Positions 1 to 5,672 are shown, numbered from the stretch's first letter. The stretch: 6,302 nt of DNA from Candidatus Cloacimonadota bacterium (GCA_029934195.1 JAOZMQ010000186.1:1-6302), one strand, 5' to 3'. Notes: generated from the letters alone by a model not told the origin. Program-made: numbers and translations.

Positions 1-4
1 CAGA

Positions 5-55
5 AAAAGACCGGAGTTCCTCACGCGATAGTAGGGCATTCAATCTTTTTCCGGT
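5..55 (+). repeat. Dispersed repeat (GACCGGAGTT family), copy A, cut by window edge
   Basis: Positions 5-25 match 5132-5112 on the minus strand at 20 of 21 bases; the shared core contains GACCGGAGTT and ends CTCACG. Similarity fades after about position 30. Within this copy ACCGGA (10-15) is the inverse of TCCGGT (50-55), so the segment can fold. It lies downstream of proS and no reading frame of note crosses it. The true left limit is outside the window. Confidence 0.6.
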
Positions 56-103
56 TCAGGAGAAGGAAGATAAATTAAAATTCAGTAGTCTGTGTTGTAT
101 TTA

Positions 104-131
104 TGCCTTTACGTGAGAACACGTAAAGGCA
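104..131. terminator. Perfect 12-bp hairpin downstream of proS
   Basis: TGCCTTTACGTG (104-115) and CACGTAAAGGCA (120-131) form a perfect 12-bp stem closed by a 4-nt loop. It lies 54 nt past the proS stop codon in the direction of proS transcription. In that direction the stem is followed by TAAATAC rather than a run of T, so it is not a textbook intrinsic terminator. It may still end or protect the proS mRNA 3' end, or it may be another palindromic repeat unit. Confidence 0.4.
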
Positions 132-142
132 GTTTATTTCAT

Positions 143-211
143 AAAAGTACTCGTTTGGTTACAGTCAAAATGACTGTGTACCAATTAGTAACTTTTAGCA
201 AAAAGTACTCG
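143..211. repeat. 11-bp direct repeat straddling the proS 3' end
   Basis: AAAAGTACTCG occurs at 143-153 and again at 201-211. The second copy is the coding sequence for the Arg-Val-Leu stretch near the ProRS C-terminus; the first lies just beyond the stop codon, past the 157-182 hairpin. The repeat is directly visible. Its origin (slippage, or a scar from an insertion at the gene end) cannot be decided here. Confidence 0.5.
157..182 (-). other. Hairpin immediately after the proS stop codon
   Basis: ACAGTCA (161-167) pairs with TGACTGT (171-177) around a 3-nt loop, and GGT/ACC extends the stem across a one-base asymmetry. It begins 2 nt after the proS stop codon. No T run follows. A role in 3' end formation or mRNA stability is inference only. 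Confidence 0.35.
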
Positions 212-1708
212 GTTTGAAGAAGGCTTCCCGCAACAAATACATCTTCCTTCTTCTGCAATTATTTCCATTGGAATGGCTCTAATTGTAACTTTTAAATCTG
301 TTTTTATTTTTTCTTCACATTTAGGATTCCCGCACCAATGAGCTTCTACAAAGCCACCATGAATTTCTGGTTTTTCCATATTTTTTGGTGTAAAGAATTT
401 ATAGAATTTCTTGTTATCATCAATTTTGGCAATATTCTCATCTCTAAAATTAAGAGCTTTAGTGAAAATATTTTTTTGAATATTATCAAGAATATCAGTT
501 ACTGAATCTACAAATTCATCTTTTAAAATTCCCTTTTTATCTTTTGGTTCTAAGTCACGTCGTCCCATAAAAACAGAATTATTTTTAATATCGCGTGGTC
601 CAATTTCTAAACGGATAGGAATTCCTTTCTTAATCCAATACCAGGTTCGTTCGCTTCCGGTCATATCCCGATCATCAATTTCGACAATCAATTTTCTGTC
701 ATGATAACGCTTTTGAACCAGATCTGTTTTTAGGTTATTAACAAAATTCATGACATTTTCTCGATCTTCATCATTTTTATAAATTGGGATAATCGCAATA
801 TGAGAAGGTGCAACCTTAGGAGGAATAACCATTCCATTATCATCTGCATGAGCCATTATCAAAGCTCCGATTAAACGAGTTGAAACTCCCCATGAAGTTG
901 TCCAAGCGTATTCTTCTTTTCCTTCTTTGCTTTGGAATTTTATGTTTGAAGCAACAGCAAATTTCTGTCCAAGAAAATGTGAAGTTCCAGCTTGAAGAGC
1001 TTTTTTATCCTGCATCATAGCTTCAATGCAAAGAGTGTCTTCTGCTCCCGGAAAACGTTCTGATTCTGTTTTATGCCCTTGAATGACTGGAATTGCAAGA
1101 TAATTTTCAGCAAAATCAGCATAAACTTTCAACATCTGTTCTGTTTCAAAAGTAGCTTCTTCTTTATTTGCATGAGCTGTATGTCCTTCTTGCCATAAAA
1201 ATTCTGAGGTCCTTAAAAAAAGGCGAGTCCTCATCTCCCAACGAACAACATTTGCCCATTGATTAATTAATAATGGTAAATCACGATAAGAATTTATCCA
1301 TTTGGCAAAAGAAGCACCAATTATAGTTTCACTTGTTGGACGAACAATGAGTTCTTCGGAAAGTTTACCGGCTGGTTTAAGACCTCCATTTCCATCATTT
1401 TCTAAGCGTGAATGTGTAACAACCGCACATTCTTTTGCAAATCCTTCTACATGTTCAGCTTCTTTTTCAAAATAGCTTTTAGGGATAAAAAGTGGGAAGT
1501 AGGCGTTTTTATGTCCGGTTTCTTTGAATTTATCATCTAAAATTCTTTGGATATTTTCCCACAAAGCAAATCCCCATGGTTTAATAACCATACAACCTCT
1601 AACTTCACTTGTTTCAGCAAGATCAGCAACTTTAATGACTTGTTGATACCATTCAGGATAATCTTCTGATCTTGTTGGAGTAACCGCTGTTCTTTGTTTT
1701 TTTGCCAT
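185..1708 (-). CDS. proS: Prolyl-tRNA synthetase, archaeal/eukaryote-like type
   Basis: Class II aminoacyl-tRNA synthetase that charges tRNA-Pro with proline in the cytoplasm. The 507-residue length is typical of the short ProRS type, which lacks the editing insertion found in the E. coli type. Visible signatures are motif 1 around residues 38-54 (RGCMVIKPWG), the proline-site loop RPTSET (123-128), motif 2 at about 156-182 (RWEMRTR and then FLWQEGHTAH), and motif 3 at about 272-283 (SWGVSTRLIGAL). The anticodon-binding domain covers about 300-405. The C-terminal domain has Cys459, Cys464, Cys490, Cys492 and Cys493, consistent with the structural zinc site of this type, and the chain ends in Tyr as is usual there. 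The ATG at 1708 is supported by TAAGGAG 5 nt upstream. hisS lies 185 nt upstream on the same strand, so co-transcription is possible. Nothing looks broken. Confidence 0.97.
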   Translation of the reverse strand: MAKKQRTAVTPTRSEDYPEWYQQVIKVADLAETSEVRGCMVIKPWGFALWENIQRILDDKFKETGHKNAYFPLFIPKSYFEKEAEHVEGFAKECAVVTHSRLENDGNGGLKPAGKLSEELIVRPTSETIIGASFAKWINSYRDLPLLINQWANVVRWEMRTRLFLRTSEFLWQEGHTAHANKEEATFETEQMLKVYADFAENYLAIPVIQGHKTESERFPGAEDTLCIEAMMQDKKALQAGTSHFLGQKFAVASNIKFQSKEGKEEYAWTTSWGVSTRLIGALIMAHADDNGMVIPPKVAPSHIAIIPIYKNDEDRENVMNFVNNLKTDLVQKRYHDRKLIVEIDDRDMTGSERTWYWIKKGIPIRLEIGPRDIKNNSVFMGRRDLEPKDKKGILKDEFVDSVTDILDNIQKNIFTKALNFRDENIAKIDDNKKFYKFFTPKNMEKPEIHGGFVEAHWCGNPKCEEKIKTDLKVTIRAIPMEIIAEEGRCICCGKPSSNRVLFAKSY

Positions 1709-1719
1709 AATTTCTCCTT

Positions 1720-1784
1720 ATTCGCTGTAATGAAAGAACTTTGAATTCTTTGCCGATTTGTAAAGTTAATTTTGCTCAGCGAAT
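1720..1784 (+). repeat. 65-bp palindromic element E1 in the proS leader
   Basis: The ends are perfect 8-bp inverted repeats, ATTCGCTG (1720-1727) and CAGCGAAT (1777-1784). An inner pair, AACTTT (1737-1742) and AAAGTT (1762-1767), allows a second stem. It aligns at about 82 percent with 3304-3238 on the opposite strand (10 mismatches and two single-base gaps over 67 columns). The conserved middle contains TTCTTTGCC followed by ATTTGTAAA. One end overlaps the first base of the proS TAAGGAG site, so the folded RNA would sit directly against the ribosome binding site. It could be a small non-autonomous repeat of the REP or MITE kind, or a regulatory leader. Confidence 0.8.
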
Positions 1785-1845
1785 TATAAAATGTAAAAAT
1801 CTTGAACATTCTATTTTTTTCTCTTTTGACTTTATATTTATTATT

Positions 1846-1887
1846 TACTTCGATACTTCGACAGGTTTAGTAACCAAGATGGTTACT
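1846..1887. repeat. Partial REP-like palindrome between hisS and proS
   Basis: TACTTCGA occurs twice in tandem (1846-1853 and 1854-1861) and is followed by CAGG. A perfect 7-bp hairpin follows: AGTAACC (1869-1875), 5-nt loop, GGTTACT (1881-1887). From memory, CTTCGACAGGCTCAGTAACC-like palindromes are common in many environmental bacterial genomes, and this resembles one that has lost its far right arm. The hairpin begins 7 nt past the hisS stop in the hisS direction but has no T run there, so it is a poor terminator. Confidence 0.45.
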
Positions 1888-1893
1888 TTCCTA

Positions 1894-3168
1894 TTATTTT
1901 GCTTTATCAATTATTTCTTTAATTTCTCCAATATCTTTAAAAGCAATCATTTTTTGATTTCCTACTTGAAGATCTTTTAAAACTAATTCATTATTACTCA
2001 ATTCTTCTTCACCGATAATAATTGCAAAAAGAGCATTACTTTTGTTTGCTGCTTTCATCTGAGATTTCATTGATTCTTTCTCTATTTCAGTTACAATACT
2101 AATTCCCATATTTCTTAATTTTGCAATTAATTCTACACCTTTAATTTGTGCATTTTTACCAAGAGTAATAAAGAAAATTTCAGGTATAGAATTTTTACCG
2201 CAAAAAAGTTCTTCTTGTTCAAGTGACAAAAGTAAGCGTTCAATACCACCGGCAAAACCAACTCCTGGAGTTTCTTTTCCGCCAATTTGCTTAACGAGAC
2301 CATTGTATCTTCCGCCACCGAGAAGTGCGTTTTGTGCTCCGAGATTATTGTTCAAAAATTCAAATGCAGTGTTTGTATAATAATCTAAACCGCGAACAAT
2401 TCTATCATTTACTTTATACACAATACCCATTTTATCAAGATAGAATTTCACTTGTTCAAAATGAGTTCGACAATCTTCATCAAGATAAGCAATCATTGAA
2501 GGTGCATTTTTTGCAATACTTTGACAGGATTTAACTTTACAATCAAGCAATCTTTTAGGATTTTTTCCCATTCTTTTTTTACAATCCGGACAAAGTTCAT
2601 CAAAATGTGGAGAGAAATATTCTTTTAAAGCAAGGTCATAATCTTGTGTACAAATTGAACATCCGACACTATTTATTTCGAGATTATAATTCTTTAAGCC
2701 AAGATTTCTCAAAAAAGTATCTGCAAAAGCAATGACTTCAGCATCAATATAAGGATGATTACTGCCAATAGCTTCGATTCCGTATTGATAGAATTGTCGG
2801 TATCTTCCTTTTTGAGGTCGATCATATCTAAACATTGGACCTGAATAAAAAAGCCTGCAAAGATTTCCACTGAAACCAAGATTATTTTCAACAAAACTTC
2901 TTATTACCGGTGCTGTTCCTTCCGGTCTTAAAGCAAATTTTCTTCCTTTTTTATCATTGAATTTATACATTTCTTTTTCTACGATATCGGAAGTATCACC
3001 AACACTTCTTTCAAAGAGATCTGCTTTCTCAAATATCGGAGTTACGATTTCTTTGAAATTAAAAAGTTTCGCAGTTTCCTGAAAAGTTTTCAAAACATAT
3101 TGCCATTTATAACTTGTTTCCGGAAGGATATCATAAGTTCCGCGAGGAATTGAATAATTAACAGACAT
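1894..3168 (-). CDS. hisS: Histidyl-tRNA synthetase
   Basis: Class II synthetase that attaches histidine to tRNA-His in the cytoplasm; 424 residues is the normal bacterial length. Motif 1 lies around residues 41-60, followed by LRPEGT (80-85), which helps form the active site. Motif 2 is at about 107-126 (FYSGPMFRYDRPQKGRYRQF). The histidine-specific motifs are RGLDYY (259-264) and LLGGGRYNGL (282-291), and motif 3 is GVGFAGGIERLL (302-313). The insertion domain carries Cys pairs (170/173, 193/196, 210/215), the CPDC...LDCKVKSC pattern seen in many bacterial HisRS. Residues from about 329 form the anticodon-binding domain. The ATG at 3168 is preceded by TAAGGAG 6 nt away. The SRP RNA gene lies upstream on the same strand, separated by a repeat element and leader hairpins. 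All catalytic motifs are intact. Confidence 0.98.
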   Translation of the reverse strand: MSVNYSIPRGTYDILPETSYKWQYVLKTFQETAKLFNFKEIVTPIFEKADLFERSVGDTSDIVEKEMYKFNDKKGRKFALRPEGTAPVIRSFVENNLGFSGNLCRLFYSGPMFRYDRPQKGRYRQFYQYGIEAIGSNHPYIDAEVIAFADTFLRNLGLKNYNLEINSVGCSICTQDYDLALKEYFSPHFDELCPDCKKRMGKNPKRLLDCKVKSCQSIAKNAPSMIAYLDEDCRTHFEQVKFYLDKMGIVYKVNDRIVRGLDYYTNTAFEFLNNNLGAQNALLGGGRYNGLVKQIGGKETPGVGFAGGIERLLLSLEQEELFCGKNSIPEIFFITLGKNAQIKGVELIAKLRNMGISIVTEIEKESMKSQMKAANKSNALFAIIIGEEELSNNELVLKDLQVGNQKMIAFKDIGEIKEIIDKAK

Positions 3169-3186
3169 TTTTTCTCCTTAAAATAT

Positions 3187-3226
3187 CATAAGATTTATGA
3201 AGAACACAATTTATTATTCTGTTCTT
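3187..3226 (-). promoter_or_regulatory. Two small hairpins in the hisS leader
   Basis: Reading toward hisS, AAGAACA (3226-3220) pairs with TGTTCTT (3206-3200) around a 13-nt loop. This is followed at once by CATAA (3199-3195), a 3-nt loop and TTATG (3191-3187). The second hairpin ends about 11 nt before the TAAGGAG site of hisS. No T-box sequence is seen. The pairing is real but short and AT-rich, so a regulatory role is a guess. Confidence 0.3.
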
Positions 3227-3237
3227 TTTGCACTACT

Positions 3238-3304
3238 ATTCGCTGTTGCGAAATAAATTTTACAAATTGGCAAAGAATTGTAAAGTGATTCCGTTACAGC
3301 GATT
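3238..3304 (-). repeat. 67-bp palindromic element E2 upstream of hisS
   Basis: Second copy of the element at 1720-1784, in the opposite orientation relative to it. The ends are ATTCGCTG (3238-3245) and CAGCGATT (3297-3304), inverted with one mismatch. The inner stem is TTTACAA (3259-3265) with TTGTAAA (3278-3284), a perfect 7 bp. It lies between the SRP RNA and the hisS leader, ending about 69 nt before the hisS start codon. The two copies differ in sequence yet both keep outer and inner pairing, which suggests the fold matters or that palindromicity is intrinsic to how the element spreads. Confidence 0.8.
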
Positions 3305-3317
3305 TAGATACACAACA

Positions 3318-3345
3318 GCCCGTTCCAATCAAAATTAGAACGGGC
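3318..3345. terminator. Strong hairpin just beyond the SRP RNA
   Basis: GCCCGTTC (3318-3325) and GAACGGGC (3338-3345) form a perfect 8-bp stem, extended by U-G and two A-U pairs to a 6-nt loop. It follows the T7 run after the SRP RNA in the direction of transcription. No T run lies beyond it, so it is not itself a canonical terminator in either direction. It may be a back-up stop, a 3' processing or protection element, or a barrier between the SRP RNA and hisS. Confidence 0.45.
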
Positions 3346-3352
3346 AAAAAAA

Positions 3353-3452
3353 GGAGCCAAGTGACCGGTTACACACCATAAGATCTGCTTATTGCTGCTT
3401 CCTTCCGGACCTGACAAGGTTCACAGTTTACAGTTGTACCGGGCTTGACTCC
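3353..3452 (-). ncRNA. ffs: SRP RNA, bacterial small (4.5S-like) type
   Basis: RNA core of the signal recognition particle, which with the Ffh protein directs membrane and secreted proteins to the SecYEG translocon. The minus strand carries the diagnostic Ffh-binding helix 8 sequence, GTCAGGTCCGGAAGGAAGCA, including the GGAA tetraloop. The outer ends GGAGTCAAG (3452-3444) and CTTGGCTCC (3361-3353) pair over all nine positions with one U-G, and CCGGT/ACCGG adds a further stem. This defines a molecule of about 100 nt, the short form without an Alu domain. Seven T residues (3352-3346) directly follow the terminal helix, so the RNA's own closing stem plus the U run can act as an intrinsic terminator. 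hisS lies downstream on the same strand. Exact ends are inferred from the pairing. Confidence 0.95.
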
Positions 3453-3458
3453 AAAAAA

Positions 3459-3488
3459 ATTATTTAATAAGATGAAATAACCATTCAG
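3459..3488 (-). promoter_or_regulatory. Possible promoter of the SRP RNA
   Basis: If transcription starts at the first G of the terminal helix (3452), the -10 position holds AATAAT (3464-3459), five of six to TATAAT. The -35 candidate CTGAAT (3488-3483) matches only three of six at 18 bp. A perfect TTGACA at 3550-3545 has no convincing -10 at the right distance. The rest of 3453-3662 is AT-rich and I see nothing else in it. Confidence 0.3.
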
Positions 3489-3662
3489 CATCTTCTTAAC
3501 AAATTAAATTCTAAAGAAATTTAAAAAAAAATTGCTTTAATTTTTGTCAAATATTTTTTACAATTAATAATCTCTAAAAACTTAAAGAGTACCATTCTTA
3601 ATTGTCTGCAAATAAAATAACTTTAAGTTTCTTGAGTAACTATAAGATTTTTTTTGCCAATC

Positions 3663-3956
3663 CTAATCATCATCAAATTCATCTTCAAATTCATCATCAA
3701 ATTCGTCATCAAAGTCATCTTCTCCGGTAATCCAATCCGGACAGAATATGGTATCAATTTCATAGTCCCAACCATCGACATTTTTGATACCAAATCTCTG
3801 TAAAAGGGTTGATTCCCAAAGTGAATAATAAACTATTCCATCATCAATTTTATAAACTAATACAGGTCTGCTAAATTTTCTAAGTTCATAATGCTCATCA
3901 CCTGTGAGATCAAAGAATTCTTTTATTTTTTCTTTGTTTGTTTCTTGTAACATCAT
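3663..3956 (-). CDS. Small acidic protein with Asp/Glu/Phe repeat tail, unknown function
   Basis: 97 residues, family not recognised. The body (about 1-77) looks like a folded alpha+beta domain: a charged helix at 5-16, strands around VLVYKI and GIVYYSLW, and a WDYEIDTIFCPDWI segment. It has no signal peptide or membrane segment, so it is probably cytoplasmic. The tail from residue 78 to 97 is almost entirely Asp, Glu and Phe, with DDEF-like units encoded by four imperfect 12-nt repeats (3670-3717). Such a tail could bind basic proteins, metal ions or nucleic-acid-binding partners, or keep the protein soluble; this is inference. The start is the first of two adjacent ATGs, 9 nt behind an AGGAG that overlaps the stop codon of the upstream beta-barrel gene. 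With only 13 nt between the two reading frames, the pair is almost certainly one operon. Confidence 0.82.
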   Translation of the reverse strand: MMLQETNKEKIKEFFDLTGDEHYELRKFSRPVLVYKIDDGIVYYSLWESTLLQRFGIKNVDGWDYEIDTIFCPDWITGEDDFDDEFDDEFEDEFDDD

Positions 3957-3969
3957 CTTATTTTACTCC

Positions 3970-4977
3970 TTAAAGCGAGAAATTATATTCAATCTCTAAA
4001 CTTATTCCATCCTGAAGATATTCTTTTGTGTCCGAAATATTATCTTTAATATCAGATGAAGATTTTCGATATTCATGTTCATATCTAAATTTCATTGTCA
4101 AAGTTTCTGATATATGAAAATAACTACCAATATTCAAAAGATTATTTGTATCATTTCTTGAACAATGATATTCATCATTTTCGTTTTCAGTTTTATAAAA
4201 CCTATTTCTTACGGCAAATGAGAAAAAAGGTCTTATTGACCACTTTCTACCGAGCTTTACTTTTTTTTGCAAAAATTCAATTCCATAATTATCATCTTCA
4301 TAAGAAGCATCTGTATTCTCATTTGCTCGATCACATTCGTAAATTTTAAAACGATAATAAGAAGTCAAATAAAAAGTACTAAAAGAATGTTTCCAATCAA
4401 TTCCATAGGTTAATCCGGAGCCATCATACTCGGTGAAATATTGATTATAAGTATATTCTTCATACTTGAAATAAATTCCGGAATAGTCGTTTTTCATTAT
4501 TCTGTATTGAGATTTAAACTTGAGCATAATTTTATCATACTCATATTTTTCATACAATTGAGTACCATCATTATCTTTATATTTTCTAGAATAATTCCCC
4601 GGATAATATCCATAATACAAACTTGTTTTGAATTTTTTATTTTTATGTCCAACCATTGTAAGAAGACTAATTTTAGATTTTTCAGAATTATTGATATACT
4701 GCGAATAATTCATTTTAACTGAGTAATTAATTATTTGCTTTTTTACTTTTGTAAATGTTTTGGCGGAAAATGAAGTGTGCATAATCATATCATCAGATGT
4801 ATCTACAAATTTAAAAGTACTGTCTCCACTATCAAATTTATCTATATCCTTGTCTGATAACTCAAAAACATTATCATTATATTCTATTCGTTCTGAAATA
4901 GTGAAATTAATTTCTGCTTCTAATATAGACACAAAAACAATACAAATTAAGATAATACCAATAATTCTACTATACAT
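3970..4977 (-). CDS. Secreted outer-membrane beta-barrel-like protein
   Basis: 335 residues when started at the ATG at 4977, which has TTAGGAG 5 nt upstream and opens with a signal peptide: Arg4, a hydrophobic run at 5-19 and probable cleavage after Ala21. The open frame runs on to 5190, but that extra stretch is a translated intergenic repeat and lacks a good ribosome site. The mature protein has alternating polar and aromatic/hydrophobic residues rich in Tyr, Phe, Lys and Asp, as in transmembrane beta-hairpins. The early segment ISERIEYNDNVFELSDKD (27-44) recalls the 'YDDNVF' start of beta-barrel porin-like outer membrane proteins. It ends in alternating strands (SLEIEYNFSL), though the last residue is Leu rather than the usual aromatic. 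Likely an outer membrane barrel of roughly a dozen or more strands, substrate unknown. It is the first gene of a pair with the acidic protein. Confidence 0.8.
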   Translation of the reverse strand: MYSRIIGIILICIVFVSILEAEINFTISERIEYNDNVFELSDKDIDKFDSGDSTFKFVDTSDDMIMHTSFSAKTFTKVKKQIINYSVKMNYSQYINNSEKSKISLLTMVGHKNKKFKTSLYYGYYPGNYSRKYKDNDGTQLYEKYEYDKIMLKFKSQYRIMKNDYSGIYFKYEEYTYNQYFTEYDGSGLTYGIDWKHSFSTFYLTSYYRFKIYECDRANENTDASYEDDNYGIEFLQKKVKLGRKWSIRPFFSFAVRNRFYKTENENDEYHCSRNDTNNLLNIGSYFHISETLTMKFRYEHEYRKSSSDIKDNISDTKEYLQDGISLEIEYNFSL

Positions 4978-5007
4978 TTCTTCTCCTAAATTTACTTCTT
5001 TGTTAAT

Positions 5008-5024
5008 AATTATTTCCAATAATT
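5008..5024 (-). promoter_or_regulatory. AT-rich hairpin in the leader of the beta-barrel gene
   Basis: AATTATT (5008-5014) and AATAATT (5018-5024) form a perfect 7-bp stem with a 3-nt loop, about 30 nt upstream of the start codon at 4977. All pairs are A-T, so it is weak. It could be chance in such AT-rich DNA. Confidence 0.2.
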
Positions 5025-5079
5025 GTTTATGGAATCTTCTGTCAAAACATATTGTAATTTTTATTTCTTCATTGAATTT

Positions 5080-5132
5080 CGGAGTTCCTGTAAAAGAAGT
5101 TTTTGAGTTATCGTGAGAAACTCCGGTCTTTT
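5080..5132 (-). repeat. Dispersed repeat (GACCGGAGTT family), copy B
   Basis: On the minus strand 5132-5112 matches window positions 5-25 at 20 of 21 bases. The segment is also an inverted repeat: CGGAGTTCC (5080-5088) and GAAACTCCG (5117-5125) pair at eight of nine positions plus a G-U, with a 28-nt loop. It sits in the leader of the beta-barrel gene and happens to leave the frame open, giving the false peptide KTGVSHDNSKTSFTGTPKF. Since the other copy is intergenic and not in a gene, I treat this as non-coding repeat. Confidence 0.65.
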
Positions 5133-5213
5133 GGAATTGCTTTGCAATGAATAAAAAAGAAAAGAGATAAGATAATTCTTGGAACAACAACTTTGTAATT
5201 CGTTCTCTACAAT

Positions 5214-5232
5214 ATCGACATACAATGTCGAT
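5214..5232. promoter_or_regulatory. Perfect 19-bp palindrome, operator or hairpin
   Basis: ATCGACAT (5214-5221) and ATGTCGAT (5225-5232) are perfect inverse copies around ACA. It lies upstream of the beta-barrel gene's leader and 28 bp from the edge of the long inverted repeat. On the plus strand it is followed by GTACTTTTT, so it resembles a short terminator, but no gene precedes it on that strand. An operator for a dimeric regulator is the alternative. Confidence 0.4.
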
Positions 5233-5260
5233 GTACTTTTTGCAATACCTGTAAGCTATT

Positions 5261-5485
5261 TAGTAGCTGAACTAAAAAGGATAAGCCACGGATTTACGCA
5301 GAGTTACGCGGATTTAAGAGAATAAATAATAGACGGGAAATAGCGAAAAATTACAAATATTAGGATGATTTTAAATTTTTTCTCTATTTTATCCATTATT
5401 ATTAAAATTTCAATAAGAATTTATTCTTTTAAATCCGTGCTAATCCGTGCAATCAGCGGCTTGTATCCTTTTCGTTCAGATACTA
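5261..5485. repeat. 225-bp long inverted-repeat element (MITE-like)
   Basis: The left arm starts TAGTAGCTGAAC (5261-5272). The right arm, read on the other strand, starts TAGTATCTGAAC (5485-5474), 11 of 12 identical. The arms remain alignable inward for about 70 bp each (AAAAGGATA, AGCC, CACGGATT, GCGGATTT or GCACGGATTT, AGAATAAAT), with small gaps. The centre (about 5336-5415) has no long reading frame. A single transcript would fold into one long imperfect hairpin. 'CCACGGATTTACGCGGATT'-like sequences are, from memory, a common intergenic repeat in many genomes. No clear target-site duplication is visible. It has no transposase, so if mobile it depends on another element. Confidence 0.8.
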
Positions 5486-5527
5486 TTTATAGATTATCAA
5501 ATATATAGATTTGAGGTCAGATGTTTT

Positions 5528-5559
5528 GAAGGTATTTTTTCCTTGACGGTAAATACTTC
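5528..5559. other. Short hairpin in the spacer before the plus-strand gene
   Basis: GAAGGTATTT (5528-5537) pairs with AAATACTTC (5551-5559), nine pairs with one bulged G, loop about 13 nt. It lies within 5486-5699, the spacer between the long inverted repeat and the gene at 5700, which holds no other gene. Confidence 0.25.
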
Positions 5560-5609
5560 TAATAATCAGTGTTTTTATTATAAGTTATGTTAAATTAGAT
5601 TACGAACCT

Positions 5610-5639
5610 GCTAACTTTATTGTTTCTTATAATGTTAGC
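5610..5639. promoter_or_regulatory. Inverted repeat enclosing a TATAAT, upstream of the 5700 gene
   Basis: GCTAAC (5610-5615) and GTTAGC (5634-5639) are perfect inverse copies; TTAT and ATAA just inside extend the pairing after one mismatch. A consensus TATAAT at 5628-5633 falls inside but has no matching -35 17 bp upstream. The site sits directly before the proposed promoter of the downstream gene, where an operator would be expected. Function is inferred. Confidence 0.3.
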
Positions 5640-5641
5640 TC

Positions 5642-5672
5642 TTGAAACTTTGATGAATAATTACTTTATAAA
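5642..5672 (+). promoter_or_regulatory. Possible promoter of the 5700 gene
   Basis: TTGAAA (5642-5647) and TATAAA (5667-5672) resemble -35 and -10 boxes, though the 19-bp spacing is longer than ideal. Transcription would begin about 20 nt before the start codon, enough to include the GGTGG ribosome site. Confidence 0.35.

Noticed and set aside
1709..1893. T-box or other known riboswitch in the proS leader
   Set aside because: No T-box consensus or specifier-like architecture is visible; the palindromic element explains the structure.
5040..5045. Perfect TTGACA on the minus strand as -35 of the beta-barrel gene
   Set aside because: No acceptable -10 box at 16-18 bp spacing, so I do not call a promoter.
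4760..5116. 118-codon plus-strand open frame opposite the beta-barrel gene start
   Set aside because: It is antisense to the signal peptide and leader, rich in Ile/Ser from AT-rich antisense codons, with no ribosome site.
4978..5190. N-terminal extension of the beta-barrel protein (71 residues)
   Set aside because: It has no good ribosome site, includes a dispersed repeat, and would bury a clear signal peptide that starts at the strongly supported ATG at 4977.
5504..5513. TAGATTTG resembling a Bacteroidetes-type -7 box
   Set aside because: It is about 190 nt from the next gene with no clear -33 partner, and host phylum is uncertain.
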